Assembly: GCA_000403035.1 (NCBI GenBank)
Contig: AQSL01000111.1
Location: 1-19,238, forward strand
DNA from: Candidatus Latescibacter anaerobius SCGC AAA252-E07
GTDB lineage: Bacteria; Latescibacterota; Latescibacteria; Latescibacterales; Latescibacteraceae
Direction: 5' to 3'
DNA length: 19,238 nt
This document shows, one piece after another, positions 1 through 7,974 of the stretch. The first letter of the stretch is position 1; each line of letters begins with the position of its first letter. The translations under genes were made by a program, and so were the position numbers. The notes below the pieces were generated by a model. The model worked only from the letters and a program-made list of their open reading frames with translations. It was not told the origin of the DNA and ran no database searches.

Positions 1-40
1 CCCTCCGGGGGAAAGTCGGGCGTAAGCCCGGAAAGGGGGC
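1..40. repeat. GC-rich intergenic palindromic repeat, cut by the left edge
   Basis: The window opens with a GC-rich segment containing a perfect stem CGGGC/GCCCG closed by a GTAA loop (about 18-31). It is bracketed by CCCTCCGGGGG (1-11) and GGGGGC (35-40). The outer parts are the reverse complement of the palindrome near 5861-5887, so both belong to one intergenic repeat family and this copy carries an extra internal hairpin. It probably continues to the left. Its function is unknown; it could be a small non-coding mobile repeat or an RNA 3'-end structure. Confidence 0.55.
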
Positions 41-237
41 GAAAAAAACAATCATGCTCATGAAGCAAAGTATGTATCCATTAAGTATCTTATAATTTGT
101 AATTACTTGTCTTTAAATAGGTTTATATGTTTTAAAGTATAATTTTACCGGACACTACTGCACCAGACTTTAAAGAGATAAGGATGGTATTCAAATGTAG
201 GATTACTATATAAATATGTGATGTTACTATTAAATGG

Positions 238-245
238 AAGGAGGA
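238..245 (+). promoter_or_regulatory. Ribosome binding site that fixes the start of the galactonate dehydratase-like gene
   Basis: AAGGAGGA lies 9 nt before the ATG at 255. The earlier in-frame ATG at 234 would place this site inside the coding region and has no comparable site of its own, so 255 is the better start. Confidence 0.8.
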
Positions 246-254
246 ATTATCCCC

Positions 255-1499
255 ATGGCATTACCATTTAGTAAGCTCGCCAGGATACCCCGTCGAACTT
301 TTTTTCGCAACCTCGTTGCATCGGGAGCCCTATTCTATCTTGATGACATTTGGACAACGAAACCAAGCAGTGCTGCGCCCATATCTCCAAAAGACACTAT
401 AAAGATAACAAAACTGGAAACTTTCCTTGTTAAACCAAGATGGATTTTTCTTAAAGTTCATACTGATGTTGGCATTGTTGGCCTTGGTGAACCTCTGCTT
501 GAAGGCAGGGCGAAAACTATCGCAACAGCTATTTCGGAGATAGAACCTTATCTTGTTGGAAAAGACCCACGCAAGGTTGTACATCACTGGCAGGCTATTT
601 ATCGTCACACATTCTACCGCGGCGGTCCGATACTTACCAGCGCTCTCAGCGGTATCGACCAGGCACTGTGGGACATCAAAGGCAAAGCACTCGGTGTTCC
701 TGTCTACGAGCTATTCGGCGGCCCAACGCGCGACCGTATCAGAGTTTATGCCCATGCTGGTGCAGGCTCGATATCGCAGTCCAGGGCTAAAGGATTTACT
801 GCATTTAAGATGGGTCCGAGAGGTGGCCGTCGCGCTCGATATGTGGAAAGTCCGGCTTTTGTGGCGAAAGTTGTTGAGAATTTCGCTGTCGCACGTGAAG
901 AAGCCGGACCTGAGTGTGATATAGCTATTGACTTCCATGGTGCCATTTCTCCAGCGACTGCAATGCTACTCATAAAAGCTCTGGAACCCTACCAGCCTTA
1001 CTTCGTCGAAGAACCGGTTCAATGTCAGAATGTAGATGTAATGGCAGATATAGCCAAAAAAACTCACATCCCCATAGCTACAGGCGAACGTATCTTCACC
1101 AAATGGGGATTTCGTGAAATCCTCGAAAAAGGCGCTGCAACTATTCTCCAGCCTGACATATGTCATGCAGGTGGAATTACTGAAGTCCGCTTGATTGCAG
1201 GCATGGCAGAAGCGTACTATGCAGCCATTGCGCCACATAATCCAATGGGGCCGATCTCTCTTGCCTCGGGATTGCAGCTTGATGCATCCATTCCAAATTT
1301 CCTTTGTCAGGAACAGGTCTCTCTCGGTGCAGGGTACATTAAGAATCCGTTCAAAGTCGAAAACGGCTATATCCCTCTCCCAAAGGGCACCGGTCTTTGC
1401 GTCGAGCTTGATGAAGTTGCACTTGCAAATAAAATCGGACATGACTGGCGTAATCCTGAAACATACGATGAGGATGATGGCTCAGTTGTCGATTGGTAA
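255..1499 (+). CDS. Tat-exported D-galactonate dehydratase-like enolase-superfamily enzyme
   Basis: This 414-aa protein belongs to the mandelate racemase/enolase superfamily and resembles D-galactonate dehydratase (DgoD), which converts D-galactonate to 2-keto-3-deoxy-galactonate. From the start at 255, all expected active-site residues are present at a constant offset of 43 from my recollection of the E. coli numbering: metal ligands D226, E252 and E278, catalytic H228 (motif DFHG) and H328 (motif APHNP), and E353. The C-terminal DWRNP and the final SVVDW also match DgoD. It is longer than the usual ~380 aa because of an N-terminal extension with a twin-arginine signal (R13-R14, RRTFFRN, then a hydrophobic stretch), so export to the periplasm is likely. 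That is unusual for this enzyme. The exact substrate (galactonate or another sugar acid) is inferred. No sugar-acid operon partners are adjacent. Confidence 0.85.
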   Translation: MALPFSKLARIPRRTFFRNLVASGALFYLDDIWTTKPSSAAPISPKDTIKITKLETFLVKPRWIFLKVHTDVGIVGLGEPLLEGRAKTIATAISEIEPYLVGKDPRKVVHHWQAIYRHTFYRGGPILTSALSGIDQALWDIKGKALGVPVYELFGGPTRDRIRVYAHAGAGSISQSRAKGFTAFKMGPRGGRRARYVESPAFVAKVVENFAVAREEAGPECDIAIDFHGAISPATAMLLIKALEPYQPYFVEEPVQCQNVDVMADIAKKTHIPIATGERIFTKWGFREILEKGAATILQPDICHAGGITEVRLIAGMAEAYYAAIAPHNPMGPISLASGLQLDASIPNFLCQEQVSLGAGYIKNPFKVENGYIPLPKGTGLCVELDEVALANKIGHDWRNPETYDEDDGSVVDW

Positions 1500-1760
1500 G
1501 CACACAACAGGAGAAAAAAAACGTTACAGCATATGGATTTATAAGATAATGCTCAACAGTAATTCATGCAGTATTGTACTGGTGTAATATGAATGCAAAA
1601 GGTAACATTTTATAAAAACCATAAGATGAGGTTACGTAAATATACTGTACTTTTGCACATAACGGCAAATGGTTGCGTATAGGTTGCAGAATGCGGTAAA
1701 ATAATTGCAACCACTTTTTTGTAAGTAGTTGTATTTATTATACCAAAATCTGAAATATCA

Positions 1761-1818
1761 GACTTGAAATCCGCCGGATTAACCGCTCTTCGGGATTTGA
1801 GTCCCCGGCCCTCCGCCA
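1761..1818 (+). pseudogene. 3' half of tRNA-Ser(UGA), probable attachment-site scar
   Basis: The segment starts in a serine-type anticodon loop (CTTGAAA at 1763-1769, anticodon TGA at 1765-1767). It keeps the 3' side of the anticodon stem (TCCGC), a small variable arm (CGG/CCG), a T-arm-like segment (CGGGA TTTGAGT CCCCG), the acceptor 3' strand GCCCTCC, G73 and an encoded CCA. The 5' half is absent: the expected acceptor strand GGAGGGC and a D-arm are not present upstream, and the 5' side of the anticodon stem matches at only two positions. The T-arm has A53-C61 and T56 in place of the usual G-C pair and C56, which suggests decay. Tyrosine recombinases commonly integrate at anticodon or T loops and leave exactly this kind of 3' half. 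Confidence 0.65.
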
Positions 1819-2051
1819 AAATATAAGAAAAAAAACCCACAACGATTCTTTACCGTCTTTTTCTGAAAATCCTCCTGGAACAAAACCGGGTGTATAAAAA
1901 CCGTTTTATTCATTTTTTTTAATTTTACTGTTTTTGCTTAAAAAAGAGTTGCTTATTGGGGAATCTAACATTAATATTATTGTCTATTTAAATTTAAAAG
2001 AGTATACCAGCACGAAACTATTCTTTCCCCTTATGGGAATAATGTCAAAAA

Positions 2052-2057
2052 AAGGAG
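2052..2057 (+). promoter_or_regulatory. Ribosome binding site for a TTG start
   Basis: AAGGAG lies about 10 nt before the TTG at 2068. It supports TTG as the initiator, since the next in-frame ATG lies inside the signal peptide. Confidence 0.7.
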
Positions 2058-2067
2058 ATATCAAAAT

Positions 2068-4305
2068 TTGAACAAACATTTGGGCGTTATTATCATAATC
2101 AATATGCTCGTAGAATTATGTGTGATATCTTCTGGTAATGCGCAAGACATGCTCCCCATCACTTTAAACGCTTCAAAACAAATTTCTGCCTGCTACATCG
2201 AATCCCCGATAATAATGGACGGAATTCTAAACGAACTCTGCTGGGATATGGCTGAGATAGCAACAGGTTTTATTCAGACAGAGCCTGAAGAAGGGGCTCC
2301 TGCAACTGAAAAAACCGAAGTCAGAATTTTGTGTGATAATGAAAATATATATATCGGCGTTGTGTGTTATGATTCTGAACCTGATAAGCTCATCCATAAT
2401 AACATGCAGGTGGATAGTTTTTTGGAGTATGATGATAATTTTACGGTGATTTTTGATACCTTTAATGACAAACGTAGCGGTTTTTATTTCAGGACAAATC
2501 CGAATGGAGCACGGCTGGATGCAAAAATCGGCGGGCATGGAAGTAGTCGAAGTAGAAGTAGCAGCGGTACTCAACGTCCTGGAGGAGTTAGTTCTCTTGG
2601 TGTGGACAGTATTGGATACGATTGGAACGGTATATGGGATGTCGCTGCGCTTATCACCGATGAGGGCTGGGTTGCCGAGATAGTGATTCCTTTTACTACC
2701 TTGCGGTTTCAAAGAGCTGAAACACAGAATTGGGGTGTAAATTTCAGGCGGATGATCAAACGGAAAAATGAGCTCGATCTCTGGACTTCATGGGGACGTG
2801 ATGACGGTCTTTTGCAATTAACCAAGACCGGTATCCTCTGCGACCTCAGAAATATTGAACGGGGAAACCTGGTTGAACTCAAACCCTATGTACTTTCTGG
2901 CCTGGAAAAGACGAAAGGTAAAGATATTGATGATGATCTCAAAACCGGGATTGATGTAAAGTTTCCCCTTGCCTCTGATCTGACACTTGATTTCACTTCA
3001 TTTACCGATTTCGCACAGGTTGAAACCGATCAGACAATGATAAATCTGACCCGTTTTGATCTGCGATATCCGGAAAAACGTGACTTTTTCCTCGAAGGTG
3101 CTGAAATATTTCAATTCAGTTCATCGTATACAAGCCCGTTTTATTCCCGGAATATTGGTATCACCCCTGATCGTGAACAGATTTCCATCCTCGCCGGCGC
3201 AAAAGTAACCGGGAAGGTGGGGACATATAATATCGGTGTACTCAACATGCAGACGAAAGAAAAAAAAGGGTATCCTGCGAAAAATTATGCCGTGGTTCGT
3301 GTCAAAAAAGATATTCTGGAAAATTCATCGATTGGTTTCATAGCAACGAATCTGTATAACGCCGATAAACACAAGGATCATGCGCTCGGGATGGACTTTA
3401 CCTATAAGACTGATAAATTCTTAAAGAACAAAAATATCGAAATCTCAGCCGATATTACCGAGAACAGAAAGGAAGGTGTTGATCACGGTAATCGGGCTGG
3501 AAGGCTCAGTATTCGATACCCCAATGATCTTATCGAAGCGTGGCTGTATTATAAAAATGTTGGTGAAAATTATAATCCGGAAATGGGGTTTGTAGAACGG
3601 AACGGTGTACGGCAATATATGACACAGCTTGAATTCAATCCCCGTCCTGATATACCCCATGTGAAACAGTTGCATTTTACTTTGTACGACATCGGTTTAT
3701 ATACCGATATGAATGGAAAACTGTTAACACGAGAAGTCAGGTTCTCTCCTTTTGGAGTAACCACAAAGTCGGAAGATATTTTCAGAATAATGGTTAAAAA
3801 TTCATTTGAATATCTCGAGGAAGATTTTAATATTTTTAATGATGTCATAATTCCCCGTGGTGAATATGACTGGTGGAATTGTGAAGTTTCGCTCAGAACG
3901 AATTCGGGAAGACCTCTTTCAACTGAAACGTTGTTTGAAACGGGTGCTTTTTATAATGGTGAAAAAACAAAGTTTCAAACCGGTCTTAATTACAATCTGA
4001 ATAAACATCTGGGTCTCATTACTGATGTGACTTACAACCATCTCAATATCGACTCGAGACATTTTGATACCAGGGAATACGGGTGTCGTCTGGATACAAA
4101 TATATCTACACGGCTTTATGCCCGGACCTATGTGCAATGGAATAATGAAGATAAACTTACTAATGTAAATTTCCGTATTCATTTCATCCCTCAAATCGGC
4201 AGCGATATTTACTTTGTATACAATCATATATGGGATGGTTACTGTAATTATAAAACGTCATATAATGCGGCAATCGCAAAAATTGCCTATCGGATAGCTT
4301 TTTAA
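2068..4305 (+). CDS. Outer-membrane protein with N-terminal CBM9-like domain (DUF5916 family)
   Basis: This 745-aa protein has a short signal peptide with a hydrophobic core at about residues 5-20 and likely cleavage near the NAQ at 24-26. A CBM9/DOMON-like domain follows at about 40-215, with the characteristic IMDGILNELCW, FIQTEPEEGAPATEKTEV, FNDKRSGFYFRTNPNGARLD and WNGIWDVAA segments. The rest resembles the DUF5916 region, predicted to be a beta-barrel; alternating aromatic strands and a C-terminal phenylalanine (IAYRIAF) fit an outer-membrane barrel. Its role is probably binding or uptake of a carbohydrate-like ligand at the cell surface, but no substrate is known. Residues about 155-177 form a Gly/Ser/Arg-rich low-complexity insert. 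Translation starts at TTG. The gene stands alone and converges with the epimerase-family gene downstream. Confidence 0.8.
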   Translation: MNKHLGVIIIINMLVELCVISSGNAQDMLPITLNASKQISACYIESPIIMDGILNELCWDMAEIATGFIQTEPEEGAPATEKTEVRILCDNENIYIGVVCYDSEPDKLIHNNMQVDSFLEYDDNFTVIFDTFNDKRSGFYFRTNPNGARLDAKIGGHGSSRSRSSSGTQRPGGVSSLGVDSIGYDWNGIWDVAALITDEGWVAEIVIPFTTLRFQRAETQNWGVNFRRMIKRKNELDLWTSWGRDDGLLQLTKTGILCDLRNIERGNLVELKPYVLSGLEKTKGKDIDDDLKTGIDVKFPLASDLTLDFTSFTDFAQVETDQTMINLTRFDLRYPEKRDFFLEGAEIFQFSSSYTSPFYSRNIGITPDREQISILAGAKVTGKVGTYNIGVLNMQTKEKKGYPAKNYAVVRVKKDILENSSIGFIATNLYNADKHKDHALGMDFTYKTDKFLKNKNIEISADITENRKEGVDHGNRAGRLSIRYPNDLIEAWLYYKNVGENYNPEMGFVERNGVRQYMTQLEFNPRPDIPHVKQLHFTLYDIGLYTDMNGKLLTREVRFSPFGVTTKSEDIFRIMVKNSFEYLEEDFNIFNDVIIPRGEYDWWNCEVSLRTNSGRPLSTETLFETGAFYNGEKTKFQTGLNYNLNKHLGLITDVTYNHLNIDSRHFDTREYGCRLDTNISTRLYARTYVQWNNEDKLTNVNFRIHFIPQIGSDIYFVYNHIWDGYCNYKTSYNAAIAKIAYRIAF

Positions 4306-4388
4306 AAGCGAACGGAACACTGCGTTCAGCAATTCATACCGGTACATTTTAAATTTCCCGCAACGATATCAATCTGACAAACGGCTTA

Positions 4389-5747
4389 TCAGGAAAACGG
4401 TGTAAATTTCCCCCTGTTTTTGATCATACGGTCGAGAGACAGCAGGTTCATCATCATGAATCTCGGCTGGTGAAAATTCCCCTTCCGGTACTCGCTGATG
4501 CCTTCCCGTTTGAGATTGTTACCATAACGGTCGACCGCCTGCCGCCAGACTCCGTGACCGGTGTTGGCAAATCTTCTTATTGCATAGTCGCGGGCGCGTT
4601 CGTACCATTCCTTTGCCCAGACCTCTCCGGTGTATTCAAGGACAGTCATGCAAGCAATGAGTATTTCGGTATGAGCCCACATGTTCTTCACTTCAAAAAA
4701 AGGACCCTGGCAATTCCCGGAAGTGCTGAATACCTGGAATGAATTTGTTCCCCATCCTTCATACACGTAATCCCAGCACATTTCGACGAGGCGGCGAATA
4801 CGTTTTTTACAGGTATCGAAGAGTACACGATCCTTTCTGCGCAGCGCCTCATACAATATTATCCATAAGGTTTCAAGCGAATGCCCGCTTGCCATACTTG
4901 TCTCATGACCCGGTATACGGGAATAGTCATGAAACAGGTGTTCATTTACGATTCCGTAATCGGGATTCCAGAAATCATTGATAATATGGTCGACATGTTC
5001 CTCCTGGAGTTCCTCCAGCTTCGGGTCATCATGAAATGACAGTAACTGGGTAAGCGGCCATACCGTCATAAATGAATGACCCTGAGTACGTAATCCGGTT
5101 TGATCGATACCTCCGATACGTATTCCGGTATATTGCGGACTTTCATACCGTTTCATCGATGCCAAAATAGAGGTTTTTGCCAGTTTTAGGTCTTCTTCGT
5201 TCCCTGTCGCTTTAAATAATTCCGCAAGACCGGCTGCGGCGAACATGGCGCCATAGATATCTTCTCCGGTGCCCTGTCCCGTACTCTTAATTTTTTTACC
5301 GTTACGGTCGACCGACTCATACCATATACCATTTCCGGCATGCATGAATTTCACCATGAAATCACGTGTTTTTCCGGCAATTTCAAGGTAGTGCGGGTCT
5401 TTCCCAAAATTATTGTATAAATATGCATATACCCAGACCGCTCGTCCCTGATACCAGATGTATTTTTCGGCATTCTGCACCGTACCGTCATCATACAGTT
5501 CACACATAAACCCGCCGTTTTCCCTGTCGTACCCGCCTTTATCCCAGAAGGGGATATATCTGTTGAAAAGACGATCATGATAATCGTCTCTGAGATCTTT
5601 AAGACTCATCCCGGCGATGGTATCGGGCAGAGCACGGAAACTGCTCGACGTGTACGGTGTCTTCGGTACAGCCGGTTCAGTGAGTGCCGGCAGAGTCCCG
5701 GCAAGACAGGGAGCTATTGCAGCGCTGAAAAAATTTCTTCGTTTCAT
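4389..5747 (-). CDS. Tat-exported N-acylglucosamine/cellobiose 2-epimerase-family protein
   Basis: This 452-aa protein is an AGE-superfamily (alpha/alpha)6-barrel. Family members epimerise sugars at C2 (N-acetylglucosamine to N-acetylmannosamine, cellobiose to glucosyl-mannose) or isomerise aldoses. Typical active-site segments are visible: R102 in WYQGRAVW, H289 in GHSLETLW, W357/H359/E361 in MWAHTE, and H426/R429 in FHQPRF. The N-terminus MKRRNFFSAAIAP is a twin-arginine signal followed by a short hydrophobic stretch, so the mature enzyme should be periplasmic, although most characterised members are cytoplasmic. The start is supported by AAAGGA about 8 nt upstream. Substrate specificity cannot be read from the sequence. 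Confidence 0.85.
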   Translation of the reverse strand: MKRRNFFSAAIAPCLAGTLPALTEPAVPKTPYTSSSFRALPDTIAGMSLKDLRDDYHDRLFNRYIPFWDKGGYDRENGGFMCELYDDGTVQNAEKYIWYQGRAVWVYAYLYNNFGKDPHYLEIAGKTRDFMVKFMHAGNGIWYESVDRNGKKIKSTGQGTGEDIYGAMFAAAGLAELFKATGNEEDLKLAKTSILASMKRYESPQYTGIRIGGIDQTGLRTQGHSFMTVWPLTQLLSFHDDPKLEELQEEHVDHIINDFWNPDYGIVNEHLFHDYSRIPGHETSMASGHSLETLWIILYEALRRKDRVLFDTCKKRIRRLVEMCWDYVYEGWGTNSFQVFSTSGNCQGPFFEVKNMWAHTEILIACMTVLEYTGEVWAKEWYERARDYAIRRFANTGHGVWRQAVDRYGNNLKREGISEYRKGNFHQPRFMMMNLLSLDRMIKNRGKFTPFS

Positions 5748-5860
5748 GACTCGTTCCTTTTCACGTAATACGTTCTGTTAAAAGTTTTACACAATTATAT
5801 TCTTAAGTAGTTGTTTATTTTATATTTGGCAAAATTCATATATTTTCCCTTTTTTCATAA

Positions 5861-5887
5861 GCCCCCTAAATCCCCCGGAGGGGGACT
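5861..5887. repeat. GC-rich palindromic intergenic repeat
   Basis: The 15 bases at 5871-5885 form a 6-bp stem with a GGA loop, preceded by GCCCCCTAAA. In reverse complement the same core (CCCTCCGGGGG, with GGGGGC further on) begins the window, so this is a dispersed repeat. It lies about 115 bp upstream of the epimerase-family gene. Confidence 0.6.
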
Positions 5888-6005
5888 TTATGTGATATAT
5901 AATAACAATGCTTTCTATCTATTATTGTGGGAACTGGTTGTAAATAAAAAGGATTCTTACAAAAATCATAACCAACAACCACAAATCCAACGGGTTTAGA
6001 AAAAG

Positions 6006-6131
6006 ATGAAGACTATAACGGTAAAATGCAAGGGAAAATCACTGGCGATGTATGAAACAGGCATACCATCAGACACAGTATCATTGCGGAAAGGATTGAG
6101 TTTTTTGGAACGTTATCTTCGAAATAGGTAG
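6006..6131 (+). CDS. Possible 41-aa small protein, unrecognised
   Basis: An ATG at 6006 opens 41 codons ending in TAG at 6129-6131. The product starts MKTITVKCKGKSLAMYETG and is basic and compositionally protein-like, with no membrane segment. It has no clear ribosome binding site and lies in a repeat-rich, gene-poor region. I do not recognise it; it may be a chance frame or a remnant of a larger gene. Confidence 0.2.
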   Translation: MKTITVKCKGKSLAMYETGIPSDTVSLRKGLSFLERYLRNR

Positions 6132-6196
6132 AGTGCTCCCCGTTTGGAAAGTCTTTTTGGATAGATGCGCAACAACAAGAAAAGAGGATAATCATC

Positions 6197-6220
6197 CCCT
6201 CTCTGCTTGTAGAGAGGGGA
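6197..6220. repeat. Perfect 9-bp hairpin, intergenic
   Basis: CCCCTCTCT (6197-6205) and AGAGAGGGG (6212-6220) form a perfect 9-bp stem with a 6-nt loop, followed by the purine-rich GAACGAGGGGTGAG. There is no T-run on the plus-strand side, so it does not look like an intrinsic terminator in that direction. It resembles a small intergenic palindromic element. Confidence 0.5.
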
Positions 6221-6569
6221 ACGAGGGGTGAGTTGGAAAATATGATTCGAAAAGTCCATGTGTGTTCAGTTTATAAAGAATCGGGGCGAAATGATATAAA
6301 ATGAAGATGAAAGAGTATGATGGAAATATTGTTTTGGCTTAGGTACGGCGTTTATACTGCGCTTACTTTTGAAGCCGGTTATTATCCATTGATTTTAAAC
6401 ATAATTGATAAAAGCAGAGCACACAACAAGCATGAATTTAGTATCGTTAAAATCTACATTTTCGGAATCCATGAAAGCATGTCGTATACCGCCTTCATCA
6501 GATGCATAACCATATTAACTACGGAATGATTTATTAAGTGCTGGGTGCAATTCAATTTCGTTTTCTAAG

Positions 6570-6777
6570 GTTCTTAAAAATCTGGTGATAAACTCATAAT
6601 TTCGGGATAATGAGCTGTCAAGGGCCGGCCTGTAAAAGAGAGTAAATATTAATAATTAATATTTATTACCTGCGATAAGCTAATGATAAAGAATATGTTT
6701 TATGAATGTCCGGCCTTGACAGCAACACAGTCATATATTTTATATAGGGGGGGTGAAAAGACTTTTTCACCGCCCTC
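6570..6777 (+). repeat. Dispersed repeat copy 1, with long inverted repeat and terminal palindrome
   Basis: The left module (around 6575-6624) resembles copy 2 (9413-9465) through TCTGGTGA, AAACT, TTC.GGAT and GCTGTCAAGGG. An inverted repeat GCTGTCAAGG(G)CCGG (6614-6628) / CCGGCCTTGACAGC (6710-6723) encloses an AT-rich centre. The right module has TCATATATTT (6731-6740), then a G-run and the palindrome GGTGAAAA/TTTTCACC (6752-6759/6764-6771) ending in CGCCCTC. It lies downstream of the minus-strand methyltransferase genes, where the palindrome plus T-run could also stop transcription. Confidence 0.6.
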
Positions 6778-6796
6778 ATAGATTCTTTAATAGAAT

Positions 6797-6827
6797 TACG
6801 ATAGTCAGGTGCAGCCGCTGGTTATGT
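6797..6827 (-). other. Probable half attC site after the second cassette
   Basis: On the minus strand the stop codon of the methyltransferase gene sits inside ACATAAC (6821-6827), followed by CAGCGGCTGCACCTGAC. This looks like the R'' box, spacer and L'' arm of an integron attC. A stop codon inside R'' also occurs in the neighbouring acetyltransferase cassette. The complementary L' and R' arms are not visible further on, where the sequence runs into dispersed repeat copy 1, so the site appears truncated. Confidence 0.4.
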
Positions 6828-7400
6828 GACCCCGTTTATAAATGTTTTCGGGGTAGATTCATCGCAATGCTCGCGATAGAGCTTACCGCCGGCGCCCTTA
6901 TAAGGTAGTAACGCTGGGACGAATCCTTGATATTTTTCATAATATTCACCAAATATCTCAATCAATCCTCGCTCTTCCAGAGAAACCACGTAATGGGATA
7001 GAATATACAATAGAACCCAAGGAATAAGGAACAGAAGATCCGAAAACCAAATTATCATTAATGGCGGAATGGTTATCAGAAGTGTCGAGTATAGAGGATG
7101 TCTAACATAATTAAAAGGACCATACGAAATTAGCTTACTCTCTCCATTTTTCAGGTAGACCTTTATCAAATTCAATGAAAGATTGAACCAAATCATACCC
7201 AACAGGCATACGGTGATACAGGGCACAGTTAATATGACTTGCATTTCAAAGGTTAGTGGGATATGAAAAGAAATCCATTGCCGAATAGCTATAGTTAACC
7301 CTTCAAACAGAAGAAACAATAGGAGCAAGTGTGGCCCTGCGCCAATTAGATTCTTTAAGCCTTTCAAGAGTAAAGGAATCTTCCCATTTTCTATAGCCAT
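6822..7400 (-). CDS. ICMT/PEMT-like membrane methyltransferase family protein
   Basis: This 192-aa membrane protein has about four hydrophobic segments and the signatures of the isoprenylcysteine carboxyl methyltransferase / phospholipid methyltransferase group. These are GPFNYVRHPLYS at about 95-106 (SAM-site region) and EERGLIEIFGEYYEKY at about 142-157. Bacterial members are mostly of unknown substrate; lipid or small-molecule methylation at the inner membrane is a guess. It lies 35 bp downstream of a second member of the same family, and its stop codon TAA falls within the attC-like ACATAAC. The ribosome binding site is weak. The C-terminal ~15 residues are probably not part of the conserved fold. 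Confidence 0.7.
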   Translation of the reverse strand: MAIENGKIPLLLKGLKNLIGAGPHLLLLFLLFEGLTIAIRQWISFHIPLTFEMQVILTVPCITVCLLGMIWFNLSLNLIKVYLKNGESKLISYGPFNYVRHPLYSTLLITIPPLMIIWFSDLLFLIPWVLLYILSHYVVSLEERGLIEIFGEYYEKYQGFVPALLPYKGAGGKLYREHCDESTPKTFINGVT

Positions 7401-7435
7401 TATTCCGTTATTACCCTTTAATTCACTTCGGCAAG

Positions 7436-7930
7436 TTATTTTTTATATTTCCATATTTTGGGAAATATTGCCGATGTATTATTTTTATATTTAATATACT
7501 CTTGTCCAAATTCTTCTTCTATAAGAGTCTCTTCTCTATTTATAAATATTTTAAACATGATATACATAAAACATGGAATAGTTAATAATAACCAAGAATT
7601 AAAGAATAATATTATTCCAGGAAGAATAAAAAATATGACTTCAGCGAAGAGAGGATTTCTGCAAATTGAAAAAAAACCGTTCGTCAGTATTTCGTGTTTT
7701 TGGTAAGCAGTTTTAAGTAGCTTTAATGTAATAATATAAGAAGGAACCCCAATGATAAGTAAAAAAATTGCTAATACAATTTTAAAAGAATAAGGTATAA
7801 AATTAATTTCAAAGATAGATTTTGAGAAATGATTAATGATAATTATCGGAATTGTATATGAAATTGTAATTATAAAAATTATTGGTGATGCACCCAAAAA
7901 TGTCAATTTTTCATTATCACTATTATTCAT
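7436..7930 (-). CDS. ICMT-like membrane methyltransferase family protein
   Basis: Starting at 7930 (MNNSDNEKL, preceded by AGGGAAG), this is a 164-aa protein with about four membrane segments. It has the family segments NGFFSICRNPLFAE and NREETLIEEEFGQEYIKY, the usual SAM-binding and C-terminal signatures of ICMT/PEMT-type methyltransferases. The open frame extends upstream to 8059, but the added residues are simply the translation of the attC site at 7975-8034, so the later start is right. The gene is more AT-rich than the housekeeping genes to the right, as expected for a mobile cassette gene. The substrate is unknown. Confidence 0.7.
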   Translation of the reverse strand: MNNSDNEKLTFLGASPIIFIITISYTIPIIIINHFSKSIFEINFIPYSFKIVLAIFLLIIGVPSYIITLKLLKTAYQKHEILTNGFFSICRNPLFAEVIFFILPGIILFFNSWLLLTIPCFMYIMFKIFINREETLIEEEFGQEYIKYKNNTSAIFPKIWKYKK

Positions 7931-7974
7931 TTTTACTTCCCTGCTGTTAACATTAATATTTGATATTATAAGCC

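Larger units (their letters stand above)
1500..2067. other. Intergenic gap with a tRNA fragment
   Basis: I see no convincing gene between the dehydratase-like gene and the outer-membrane protein gene. The only recognisable element is the tRNA-Ser 3' half at 1761-1818. The remainder is AT-rich and contains a T-rich run around 1908-1930. The ribosome binding site of the next gene is at 2052-2057. Confidence 0.6.
5748..6569. other. Gene-poor stretch with two palindromic repeats
   Basis: No convincing protein-coding gene is present. The stretch contains a GC-rich palindrome near 5861-5887, a possible 41-codon reading frame at 6006-6131, and a perfect hairpin at 6197-6220. Short open frames at 5811-5999 and 6317-6529 have neither good ribosome binding sites nor recognisable sequence. 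Confidence 0.6.

Noticed and set aside
4306..4388. Terminator between the convergent outer-membrane protein and epimerase genes
   Set aside because: Only a 5-bp GAACG/CGTTC stem without a T-run is visible.
5811..5999. 62-codon plus-strand open frame
   Set aside because: It runs through the palindromic repeat, with no ribosome binding site and no recognisable sequence.
6317..6529. 70-codon plus-strand open frame
   Set aside because: There is no ribosome binding site and the composition is not protein-like; probably chance.
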